Shown piece by piece: positions 21,871 to 30,405 of a DNA stretch of 64,000 bases. The stretch lies in contig LR877158.1 in NCBI GenBank assembly GCA_903995115.1, positions 310,001-374,000 on the forward strand. The letters run 5' to 3'. The DNA comes from Angomonas deanei (lineage: Eukaryota; Euglenozoa; Kinetoplastea; Trypanosomatida; Trypanosomatidae). Made by a program: the position numbers and the translations under genes. Below the pieces are notes generated by a model, which saw only the letters and a program-made list of their open reading frames with translations, had not been told where the DNA came from and did no database searches. Numbering within the stretch: position 1 is the first letter of the stretch; each line of letters begins with the position of its first letter.

Positions 21871-23343
21871 ATGACTTCTACCACCTGTAATACGGTAAAA
21901 GTTGAAATTCTGCGTGGTAAGCATTTTCCCCAAACTGAGGACGACCCCGACCCATGCACGACTCAGGTACGCGCGTCTATTTTTAATGTGGGCATGACGG
22001 AAGTAATTGCCAACGAGGTGTGCTCGTCGATTCAGGAAAAATCAAATGACCCCTTCTTTAAGGACGTCTTATCGTTCAACATTCCAGAGGGATTTGAAGA
22101 CGGCATTTTACACTTAAAAGTGTTTGAGTTGTCCAGATCGAAGGAACCTCTCGCCATATTATTCGCTGCCGAAAAGTTTCAATTTTTAAGCGTGAAGGAT
22201 ACGAAAGAGTTTATTATTTCTCTTTCTGAAGAGGACCCCCTGGAAAACAAGGAACTGATCCGAGATTTGACGAGTAGCGGCAACGCCAGCGCCGACACCC
22301 CATCGTTGAATATGAAAATTCATTTCACCAAGACAAAGGTGACTGCTGGCGGGCAGGATCCCCACGCCGATTTATTAATTGAACCCACCCCTCTAAAGGG
22401 GTCCCACCAACTAGTTCCCACCGACAGTCAATATGCCTGGCTTCGTATTGTGGGCGACAAGCGGTGGTGCGAGTCTTTCCGTTACGCGTTGGTGTCGTCG
22501 TGGAAATCACGAGTCTTGTCGGTGGGTGAGGGCGAAAAGAAGGAGAAGAACCTCCCCGAAATTAATTCAATAGGCGATGTCATTTACAAGCGGTGGAATT
22601 GCCGTCGCGGACATCAGATTCTGACTCGAACCCGGCTGACGGCGGAGAAATTCTGCAAGGGGGAATCTAATTTAACCTTTACGGCGGACGATGAGCGAAA
22701 TTTCCGCAGCGAAGCCAAATCCCGTTCCCTCATACTTAGTGACATGTGCCAAACGTGCTTGAAGAACACTGACACCAGCAAAATCCGGGAGTGGATCACT
22801 CGTCTATGGGTCATCTTTGCGGTCGGTATTGACAACGATCCAACCGGCACTAAGGTGCTGAGCTACGATGTCCGAAAGAAGGTTCATGACACGGTTATTG
22901 ATCAAGAAGACGCTGTGGTGATTCGAGCCGCACTGTTCTACTTTTTTGTGCCGACGTTACCTTTTGAGTACTGCCAAAAAATAGCGGAGGAGGACTACAG
23001 AAAAGAACCTCTCCCTCCCTTGGAGAAGGACTCGAATTTCGATGGTTCGATTACGAAGGCCACACCTAGCCAAAAAATGTTTGCCCTCATTGTCATGGAC
23101 GTCCTCGGTTCGTTGCTGGATACGCTAACTGAAATTGAAGTGGCGAAGGTGCTGAAGGCGTTTAAGCCGGCCATCGTAGACGCTCATGACCGTATTAGCA
23201 AGGGCGTGAAGGGTGGAATCAAGGAGCGTCTGGCTGGAGAAGGACAAGAATCCAGTGATGCTCTATTTTACAAGGGAGATGGTATTCATATTAATCACTT
23301 GGATAAGTATGGTAACCGAAAGAAACAGAATAAATTTGTGTAA
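21871..23343 (+). CDS. C2-domain protein of unknown role
   Basis: A 490-residue soluble protein with an intact frame. Residues 7-130 look like a C2 domain: VKVEILRGKHFPQTEDDPDP with the C2 opening pattern, then VSSIQEKSNDPFFKDVLSFN-like sequence (N-x-P-x-F/W-x-x-x-x-x-F) and ILHLKVFELSRSKEPLA. Aspartates in the EDDPDP loop could bind calcium. The remaining 350 residues are alpha/beta mixed and not recognised; a cluster of cysteines and histidines occurs at MCQTCLK and the region before it. The C-terminus is basic (NRKKQNKFV). There is no signal peptide or membrane helix. Codon use is AT-richer than downstream genes, like the reductase before it. A kinetoplastid-specific membrane-associated protein is the best guess. 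Confidence 0.75.
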   Translation: MTSTTCNTVKVEILRGKHFPQTEDDPDPCTTQVRASIFNVGMTEVIANEVCSSIQEKSNDPFFKDVLSFNIPEGFEDGILHLKVFELSRSKEPLAILFAAEKFQFLSVKDTKEFIISLSEEDPLENKELIRDLTSSGNASADTPSLNMKIHFTKTKVTAGGQDPHADLLIEPTPLKGSHQLVPTDSQYAWLRIVGDKRWCESFRYALVSSWKSRVLSVGEGEKKEKNLPEINSIGDVIYKRWNCRRGHQILTRTRLTAEKFCKGESNLTFTADDERNFRSEAKSRSLILSDMCQTCLKNTDTSKIREWITRLWVIFAVGIDNDPTGTKVLSYDVRKKVHDTVIDQEDAVVIRAALFYFFVPTLPFEYCQKIAEEDYRKEPLPPLEKDSNFDGSITKATPSQKMFALIVMDVLGSLLDTLTEIEVAKVLKAFKPAIVDAHDRISKGVKGGIKERLAGEGQESSDALFYKGDGIHINHLDKYGNRKKQNKFV

Positions 23344-23679
23344 TGAAAAAGATATTACAAAAGTAAAACGCTTTTTTAAGTTTTTGTTTTTTTTTTACCT
23401 TCATTATCCTTATTATTGTTCCCTAGTTTCGTTTTTTCTTCTTTGAATCAGTTAATGCACGAAATAAACAAATTAAAAAACTAATTCGGCGTTATGGTTT
23501 AATTGATGTAAATACAGTGCAGTTTTCGCATGCCTTTTACGATTACTTTACTGGTTTGTCAATGATGTCTTCGATATATCGACTGAAAGAGGAAAAGGGC
23601 GCGCTGCCCTCAGCTTTGTGAATTTACCCCTCCTCCTTTTTTTTTTACCCTGGCTTGTTTATAGAACTGACCCTTCGCC
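23344..23679. other. Intergenic spacer with splice signals
   Basis: This 336-base spacer is AT-rich in its first part. Near its end, CCCCTCCTCCTTTTTTTTTTACCCTGGC followed by TTTATAG (about 23625-23665, read in parts) forms a good pyrimidine tract and AG acceptor for the next gene. Nothing else seen. Confidence 0.5.
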
Positions 23680-25728
23680 ATGCGCTTATTAGATAATTAT
23701 ACTCTTCTGGGTTTCGAGAGAGATGCTGCTGGAAAAATGGCCAAGGCCTGCTTACTTGCTCTAGTTCTGTTCTGTAGTGCAGTGCTCCCCACTGCCTCTG
23801 CCCTTCACGTTGGTTCCGTCCCCTGCGGCGGTATTGTTCCCATTGATAGTCAATTCCTGTTAGACCCGCTGTGGACCATCTCCCCCTATATGAACCGTGT
23901 GCTGCAAGAGAGTAATAACACCCTCACGATTACGAGGGTGGATAGTTTTTCAAAGGAGCTGAAGACGATTATCCGATCGGAGTCTGGCATGGAGCCAGAC
24001 AGCGTGGTGGTCTTCACCCTCGGCGCGGGGAATGCTGTCGAGTCCGGCACGGTGTGTAGTGTAGAGTTGTCCCCGCTGGCGGCGGCGGCAGACGGGGTGA
24101 CAGCCACCGCGGGACGCATTGTGCTGTTGCGCACCGACTCCTCCTGCCCAATGCCGCTGCAGGTGAACCTCACGTCACACCTCATGTCTGTCACCTCCCA
24201 TCTGTCCGCCAACAGCGCCGGGGTCCAAGTCATCCCACCGTCGTTGAGTTTTAGCACCAACACTGTACAGTTCCCTCTCACGGTGGACTTCCCGTCGTCG
24301 TGCCAGATACAAATCCTGTTGCTGCTCAACAAAGAGGGTTCGATTGAGCGGTGGTACACGTGGATACCCGCCACGGTGTACTCCGCCGCCGTGACAGCGC
24401 TGATTCTCCCTACACTGTTCCTTGGGAAGCGGCTGCACCCGACGGTCACGGCGCTCTTGCTGGCGGTGCTGTATGTTGGTTTCTTGGGCGCTTGCATCGG
24501 CCTCATTGTCCACTTGGAGCAGTGGCAAAGCACACTGGGCAGAATGTTCCCTTCCCGGGCCGTCACCCTCTACTGCTGTCTACCGCTGCTGTACGTGGCC
24601 TACATGGTGATACTTCTCCTGCGGTGTGGACGACACAAGAGTACCCTCTTCATTGGTCTGCTGCGACTGCTGGTATACGGCGTGAACTGCGCCCTCTGCG
24701 TGGGGTACTGGATCGCGGGGTACGTCCTGCTGGGCTCGCTGAGTGTGTTTCAGTACTTTGCTACCAATGTCGTGCTGACCCTCTATTTTGTGTATCTCGT
24801 CGTCAAGTTCAACCGCCCACCTCGGAAGGTGCGGGAGACTGGCGTCGTGCAGGGCGGCGGGCTGCGGCAGATCCGTATCCCCACCTCCCTCTCCGTGCTG
24901 TGGTTCACCCCACTTACCCCATTCGCCAGCTGCTTCCTCTTCTATTTAGATCTCTACCTCCTGTCTGGCTCTGTCGCCAGCAGCGACGGCGGACTGCGCA
25001 TCGAGGACTTGGTGCGCGTCTACAACTTGCAGCTGTCCATTCCACTTTTGTTCTTTCAGAACATTTACGGCATCGCCCTCCTCGCCACCGCCACCGCCTA
25101 CCACATGCCGTTTGTTGTCGTCCTGTTTCCGTCGCTGTTCCTGTGGGGGCTCCATCTCATTTACAGCGTAGAGCAGTACGTGAACGAGTGGCGGCGGTGG
25201 CGGGAGAGAGGGGTGGGGGTGGCCGCTGCTGCGGGGTGGCTCTCCCTGAAGAAGGCCATTGAGTATCTGACAGAAGGGGATGGTGCCTACGCCAATAGTT
25301 ACGCGCCTTACCGTCCCAAGGCCGGCCCACCACAGGGCAGGGAGGATGCACGTTACATACAAGTACTAGCCAACCATGTGGAGGAGGACATTGAGCGGCA
25401 CGGGGGCACCTTACGCAGTCGGAGCCGCAGCCATCGTAGCCAGGCCTACCCTGAGGGCCGGTCCATCATTGGGGTCGACGACGAGGAGGCCATTGAGTTT
25501 CCCGCCCCACCTTCCCGGCGGGAGTACAGTGCTAGGAGTGACACCTCCTCCCTCTATCAGCCGCAGCCACCCTCGCCACCGCCGGTCTCCACCGCCTACT
25601 ATGGCAACAGCGTCTTTGCAAATGGAAATATTCATAGCAACGTCACCAGTGTATCTAGAGACGACCAAGTCGAGGAGACGGACGGCTCCCTAGATCCGGA
25701 CTACTGGCCCAATTCAGTGCAACGATAA
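23680..25728 (+). CDS. Polytopic membrane protein with signal peptide and luminal/extracellular domain
   Basis: A 682-residue protein. A hydrophobic signal (MAKACLLALVLFCSAVLPTA) begins at residue 20; the first ATG after the acceptor is 23680, so the mature protein may have either a 19-residue extension before the signal or start at 23737. Residues about 45-220 form an extracytoplasmic domain with NNT and NLT glycosylation sites. At least seven and perhaps nine hydrophobic helices follow between residues about 225 and 500 (examples: AAVTALILPTLFL, AVLYVGFLGACIGLIV, GLLRLLVYGVNCALCV, PFVVVLFPSLFLWGL). A Ser/Arg- and Pro-rich cytosolic tail of about 150 residues ends the protein. The architecture (ectodomain, helical bundle, tail) is receptor-like or lysosomal-membrane-like, but no family was recognised. 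Confidence 0.85.
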   Translation: MRLLDNYTLLGFERDAAGKMAKACLLALVLFCSAVLPTASALHVGSVPCGGIVPIDSQFLLDPLWTISPYMNRVLQESNNTLTITRVDSFSKELKTIIRSESGMEPDSVVVFTLGAGNAVESGTVCSVELSPLAAAADGVTATAGRIVLLRTDSSCPMPLQVNLTSHLMSVTSHLSANSAGVQVIPPSLSFSTNTVQFPLTVDFPSSCQIQILLLLNKEGSIERWYTWIPATVYSAAVTALILPTLFLGKRLHPTVTALLLAVLYVGFLGACIGLIVHLEQWQSTLGRMFPSRAVTLYCCLPLLYVAYMVILLLRCGRHKSTLFIGLLRLLVYGVNCALCVGYWIAGYVLLGSLSVFQYFATNVVLTLYFVYLVVKFNRPPRKVRETGVVQGGGLRQIRIPTSLSVLWFTPLTPFASCFLFYLDLYLLSGSVASSDGGLRIEDLVRVYNLQLSIPLLFFQNIYGIALLATATAYHMPFVVVLFPSLFLWGLHLIYSVEQYVNEWRRWRERGVGVAAAAGWLSLKKAIEYLTEGDGAYANSYAPYRPKAGPPQGREDARYIQVLANHVEEDIERHGGTLRSRSRSHRSQAYPEGRSIIGVDDEEAIEFPAPPSRREYSARSDTSSLYQPQPPSPPPVSTAYYGNSVFANGNIHSNVTSVSRDDQVEETDGSLDPDYWPNSVQR

Positions 25729-26049
25729 ACAAAGGAAAAAAAAAAAGTTTAGAAAGTTTAAGATAACTTGTTACATTCATTATTATTGTTAGATTACATC
25801 AATAGATTTTTCCTCTTTTTTTTTTTTTTTTAAACCCACTTCGTTCCGTTGTGACTCTGTTCATTAAAACTGTAGTATTACACATATACACATCCCCAAA
25901 AATTAAAATCCTTGTCAACAGTTTCGCTTTATTGTTCCGTCCCCCGTTGCACTCGCCTTATGCTGTGCGACACACTATTCGCTCCTCCTCACTTTTTCAT
26001 GTTTTAGTAAAAAAATACATCAACTACCCGCCATCGTATCGTTTTCAGA
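25729..26049. other. Intergenic spacer, AT-rich
   Basis: This 321-base spacer has an A run at about 25737-25747, a T run near 25816-25831, and CCGTCCCCCGTTGCACTCGCC before TTTTAGT (about 25937-26008), a plausible acceptor for the golgin gene. An AG also lies one base before the ATG (26047-26048), which would leave almost no native leader. No other feature recognised. Confidence 0.5.
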
Positions 26050-28248
26050 ATGTGGGGAGAATGGATGGGCCAGATCCAGCAAGGCATTGGCGCCGCCGCA
26101 GAGTTCGTCCTTGAGGACGAGGAGGAGGAAGAAGGAAAGACAAAAGAGGAGGAAGAGGAAGACAAGGAGGATACGATAGAAGTGGACATTACACCTCTCC
26201 GTGATGGCCTTTCTTCATGGGCAAAGACGATACAGTCCACGCTGTCTACCGCCGTCACCCCGGAGAAGGAGGAGGAAAAGATAGCGGCGGGTGTTAGCGC
26301 TCCACCACTGGTGGAGGAACCCCAACCCACGGAGACCGTCGTCCCTCCTCTACTTCCGGCGGCAGGGGAGCTGCAGCGAGTGGATCCTCCTCTCTTGAGC
26401 GATAGTGAACTGACTAGTAGTGTCATGTTAGGGCCGGGGGAGGTGGAACCCACAAAAGAAGTGGAAGACACTGTCGCCGAGGATCAGACGGACGTGAACG
26501 ACGTCCCGCCGGTAGAGGAGGTAGAACCGGCACCAGTGGAGACAGTAGAGACACCGGCCGCAGAGGAGACACCCCCAACACCGGAGGAGCATATAGTAGA
26601 ACCTGTCGAGGCGGAGACGGTCGTGCCGGTCGAGGTCGTAGAGGCGACGGAGAACACGCCTGAACCTTTAGTAGAGAGGGTAAAAACACCTCCACCCCAA
26701 GAAGAGCCCCCCGCACAACCGGCTACCACCACCACCACCATCGAAGAGAATAATAAGAATAGTGAGACGCAACTACTTCGGTTCCAACAGATGCTATCCG
26801 AGGAGCTGGAGGGTTCAGAGAAACTCCGTCAGGAAAAAGAGACGCTGAAGAAACAGGTGGAGGAGCTGCAATCCAAGCTGCAGTCGGCGGAGCACGAGCT
26901 GCGCAACGCCACCTCCGCGGAGGAAGTCGCCCTACTCATTGACCGACTGGGCCAGGAGAGACAGCGAGGGAAGCTGCTCATAGAGGATAAGAAGAAACTC
27001 GTGGCGCAGGTGGAGGAGCTAGAGGCGCAAGTGCGGGACTACCAGGAGCAGGAGGTGAGCTGGCGGGAGACGCAGCACAATGACAGCTCCGTCGGTTCTC
27101 GTATTATCAAGCTAGAGGAGGAACTGGAGCGTCGCAGGGATCAGGTGCAGACACTGCAGAGTAAGCTCATTGAAGAAAAGCAGCTGAAGCAGCGGGTGCT
27201 GGCGCAGCTGGAGTCCCTCAATCAGGCCCACAAGACCGCGCTGGAGCAGGCCAAGCAGAGCAGCTCCACCTCCGCCGACTTCCACCAACGGAAGGTGCTC
27301 ATGCTAGAGGGAGAACTGCAGTCCCAGCAGGCCCGCTATCAGGAGCAGATCGCCCAGTTGGAGTCCAGTCTGTCCGCTGCGTTCCGTCGCGCCGATGAGG
27401 CGGAGGCAAAGTTGACCGAGGTGGAGGCGAGCAACGCACGACAGCACTTCCCCGATACCCTCCGCGCTGAATTGGAGCAGTCCATGACACGGGAGAGTCG
27501 TCTGCAGACAGAACTGCGGGCGGCGCGATCGGAGTTGATGTCGTCAACTGGCAAGTACGACGCACTGGCGGCACTGCTCAACAAGGAGAGGGAGACGGTG
27601 AAGGAATTGGAGTCCAGGAGACGGGAGGAGTCCGAGGCAGCCCGGCAGCGCGTGGAGGAGCTGGAGACGGCGAAGAGCGAGCTGTCTGAGCGGGTAGAGG
27701 CGCTGGAAAGGGAGAAGCGTGACCTGGCAGCGGAGGTGCACCGACTGCGGACCACCGCACCACAGGCTACCAACAGCCCTGTATTGCCCGCTCCTCTCAA
27801 AGGAGTGGACTCCGTCCCTAGCATGGGGGCCTCCCTGCGCTCCACCACCCTCTCCAACAAGGAGGCGACGCCCACTGACGAGGGGTCGAGGTCGTTCCAA
27901 CCCCCTCGGTCCGCCTTTTTCCCGCCTCCCAACTTTGCCGATACGAGCAGTACCAGCACCAGTGGCGCTGCTGCCACCCGACAGCAACAACGGCTGGAGA
28001 GTGAACTGCTGCGCAAGACACTGGAGCTAGACCGGCTGCGGCGGGATGAGGTGGAGCATGTCAAGACCAAGGCTGCCTTAGCGGAACTGAACCGCACCCA
28101 TGATTTATTACTGCAAATGTATGGAGAGATGGAGGAGAAACTAGCGACGCTGACTAGCGCCGAGGAGAAGAAGAGCACTGACCCCCCTCCAGTGATGAAG
28201 ATAGAGGAAGAGGAGGCAGCGAAACCGACAGAGGAGACAAAACAGTGA
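26050..28248 (+). CDS. Coiled-coil golgin, TMF1/Sgm1-like
   Basis: A 732-residue protein with an intact frame. The first 20 residues (MWGEWMGQIQQGIGAAAEFV) form an amphipathic helix like the N-termini of golgins, followed by an acidic region and a Glu/Pro/Val-rich stretch to about residue 235. Residues about 245-590 are continuous coiled coil. A low-complexity spacer precedes a last coiled-coil block with ELNRTHDLLLQMYGEMEEKL (split here by one residue), which matches the TMF C-terminal signature (x-LLEMYGEK-x-E-x-x-EL). TMF1/Sgm1 proteins bind Rab6 and tether vesicles at the Golgi. The call rests on this C-terminal block and the overall layout; a generic coiled-coil protein is the alternative. 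Confidence 0.6.
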   Translation: MWGEWMGQIQQGIGAAAEFVLEDEEEEEGKTKEEEEEDKEDTIEVDITPLRDGLSSWAKTIQSTLSTAVTPEKEEEKIAAGVSAPPLVEEPQPTETVVPPLLPAAGELQRVDPPLLSDSELTSSVMLGPGEVEPTKEVEDTVAEDQTDVNDVPPVEEVEPAPVETVETPAAEETPPTPEEHIVEPVEAETVVPVEVVEATENTPEPLVERVKTPPPQEEPPAQPATTTTTIEENNKNSETQLLRFQQMLSEELEGSEKLRQEKETLKKQVEELQSKLQSAEHELRNATSAEEVALLIDRLGQERQRGKLLIEDKKKLVAQVEELEAQVRDYQEQEVSWRETQHNDSSVGSRIIKLEEELERRRDQVQTLQSKLIEEKQLKQRVLAQLESLNQAHKTALEQAKQSSSTSADFHQRKVLMLEGELQSQQARYQEQIAQLESSLSAAFRRADEAEAKLTEVEASNARQHFPDTLRAELEQSMTRESRLQTELRAARSELMSSTGKYDALAALLNKERETVKELESRRREESEAARQRVEELETAKSELSERVEALEREKRDLAAEVHRLRTTAPQATNSPVLPAPLKGVDSVPSMGASLRSTTLSNKEATPTDEGSRSFQPPRSAFFPPPNFADTSSTSTSGAAATRQQQRLESELLRKTLELDRLRRDEVEHVKTKAALAELNRTHDLLLQMYGEMEEKLATLTSAEEKKSTDPPPVMKIEEEEAAKPTEETKQ

Positions 28249-28433
28249 GTTTTACTACTTCTGTAGCATTTTATATTATTATTATTGCGAATGTGCTTAC
28301 AAAAAGAAATATCACGGTCTTATTACTTGGACTTTTCCCCTTTTACTCTTATAACACCATATCATCTACTGCATATATCCCTTTCTCCCCTACACAGTAC
28401 TTTAAAAAAAGATTTTTTTTAGTAGTATAGGCG

Positions 28434-30101
28434 ATGCCACCAAAGAACAAATCATCGGGTGGGAAACCCAAGCCGCCAAAACAAGGCGGAGCAGAAACAT
28501 CGGACCCGTTCTCCTTCATGACAGGAATGCAGTTTGCCGTGGCCGCCAAGTCCGCGGACGGCAGTGACGGCGCCCTCACCGACACCCTCATTCTCCTCCG
28601 TCATGGGGAGCGACTAGATCACGTCGACAAAGGATGGCGGAGCAGAGACACCCCAGCGGGCGGTAGTGGGAGCACGACCAACCAGAATAGTAACGCCACG
28701 AATGGCAGCACCGCTAGGGTGCACGCCCTCCTTCCCCCGCAGGATCCACCGCTGTCGTCGAATGGCCGGCAGCAGGCGCTGGAGACGGCGCTGTACTACT
28801 GTGGCCTGCAGCGGGAGAAGAAGATTGAGGACCGCGTGGGTGGGCAGCTGTCCATGATTGTAGTGTCCCCCTTCCATCGCTGCCTGGAGACGGCGATTAT
28901 TGTGAATATTGTGGCCTACCAGGGCCGATTGCCCATGTATGTGGACCCGCAGCTGTCAGACTGGCAGCAGCCGAAAGTGTTTCGCACCCCACCCGCGCTG
29001 GGTGGGTACTATGTGGAAGACAGTGCAGCGGAGGACAACACAGACGGCTCCCTTGTCACAGCAGACCGTCTTCGGTTTGTCTTCTTGAAGGAAGTGCTGG
29101 AGGCGGACTTGACCGCTTTTTTCACCTGCCGATCGACACTGACAGAGGAGGAGGTGCTCAACAGCAATACACCCAATCCCCAGAACAAGGAGGATCAGCG
29201 GACGTGGGCGGCGCACTTGCAGCAGTGGTGCGACAGCTGCTCCTCCCTGCCCGTGTGGACGAGCTATCCGTACACGCAGCATGTGCTCGCCAATCTCTCT
29301 GCGTCCGATAAAAAGGAGTCCAGTCCTGTGGCGACCAACCCCAAGAATAACAACAAGGCGAATCATCGTGCTGCTGCGAGTGGGGACGGGTTCGCGCAGT
29401 GTCATCTGCCTGGGGTGACACACCCCGAAGGGAAAGGGGACCTACAGGGGCGTTGCCAGTCTTTTGTGTCTACTTTCTTTACCGAAGAAAGTGTCCCCGC
29501 GGAGGTGGAGGGAGAAGTGATGGAGGTACCCAATCGACTCGCAGTGCCGCGTCAGGTGGCGGGAGCGATCGCGGCAGAACAGAAGGGACAGGTGCCCAAG
29601 TACTTCTTACCACGCCGCGCGTCGGTCTTCCCTCAGGTGGAGAGACAAACCGGCCACCGAGACAACCGAAACACCGCTTCAAACTTGCTGGAGAAGGTGG
29701 CGCCGCCTGCTTTTCTGGCCGCCCCGGCCGCGCTTCTGCCGCCCATGACGGTGCTGGCGGTGACCCACGCCGACGTGATCCCGGCGGTGCTGCAGGGGTG
29801 CTGTCCAAAGTACCTCAACACCAGCGGCCACAGCAGTGTTCCGTACTGCAGTCAGACGATTCTGACACGAGCGAATAATTACTACTACGTCACCCCACCC
29901 GAGGCGCGACACCACCTTGCGCCGGGTGGTACCCAGAAGGGGAAGGGGAATCAGACAAAGAAAGGGTTTCAGCCCAGCACTACGACGTCCAGGGTGGGTC
30001 CCACCACAACCAGTCAAAAGGTAGTGGATCCGTCGTGGCAAGTGGAGAAGGTGGGGTCCACGGATTTGCTACGAACTCGTATACTAGTGCAGTTCAACTA
30101 A
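28434..30101 (+). CDS. Histidine phosphatase superfamily protein (UBASH3/PGAM-like)
   Basis: A 555-residue protein. The catalytic loop is LILLRHGERLDHV (R56, H57), the second element is PLSSNGRQQALETA, then SPFHRCLETA, and the late catalytic histidine is in VLAVTHADVIPAVL near the C-terminus. The RHGER form and the order of motifs resemble the Sts/UBASH3 phosphatase branch more than metabolic phosphoglycerate mutase. The distance between the first and last motifs is long (about 385 residues) because of inserted low-complexity segments, for example the Asn-rich region near residue 300. The first 25 residues are Lys/Pro-rich. No signal peptide. Substrate unknown; protein phosphatase is one option. 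Confidence 0.85.
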   Translation: MPPKNKSSGGKPKPPKQGGAETSDPFSFMTGMQFAVAAKSADGSDGALTDTLILLRHGERLDHVDKGWRSRDTPAGGSGSTTNQNSNATNGSTARVHALLPPQDPPLSSNGRQQALETALYYCGLQREKKIEDRVGGQLSMIVVSPFHRCLETAIIVNIVAYQGRLPMYVDPQLSDWQQPKVFRTPPALGGYYVEDSAAEDNTDGSLVTADRLRFVFLKEVLEADLTAFFTCRSTLTEEEVLNSNTPNPQNKEDQRTWAAHLQQWCDSCSSLPVWTSYPYTQHVLANLSASDKKESSPVATNPKNNNKANHRAAASGDGFAQCHLPGVTHPEGKGDLQGRCQSFVSTFFTEESVPAEVEGEVMEVPNRLAVPRQVAGAIAAEQKGQVPKYFLPRRASVFPQVERQTGHRDNRNTASNLLEKVAPPAFLAAPAALLPPMTVLAVTHADVIPAVLQGCCPKYLNTSGHSSVPYCSQTILTRANNYYYVTPPEARHHLAPGGTQKGKGNQTKKGFQPSTTTSRVGPTTTSQKVVDPSWQVEKVGSTDLLRTRILVQFN

Positions 30102-30405
30102 GGGAGAGGGAGTGGACACACTCTATCCAAACCAAGATGGCGAGTTTTTATTATGATTTCCCATTGTACATTAAAAAAAAAAAAAGGAAGAAAAAGAAAG
30201 AAAGCTGGTAACGTGTAAATAACACTGGAAAATATATGTCGTATCTAAGATACACTTTCTCCCCCTTTTACCCCGATAAATAGAAAAAAAGTTAACTTTT
30301 TTTTATCTAGCTCTTTTTTTATTTATTTTTTGCGTTTACCGAAAAAGACAACCACCAATCCTTTTCGTTTTATATCCTTCATTCCAGTCGAATACGACAG
30401 CAGGG
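30102..30405. other. Intergenic spacer, AT-rich
   Basis: This spacer contains an A-rich purine stretch (30171-30200), CTTTCTCCCCCTTTTACCCC (about 30253-30272) and T runs (30296-30305, 30315-30330) that can serve as pyrimidine tracts for the helicase gene, with CCAG at about 30383-30387. Nothing else recognised. Confidence 0.45.

Noticed and set aside
27339-28178. Long antisense open frames opposite GC-rich genes (also 33985-35562, 24351-25262, 36024-36839 and others)
   Set aside because: They mirror the codon pattern of the real genes, have Arg/Ser/His/Leu-rich artificial composition and lie against the array direction.
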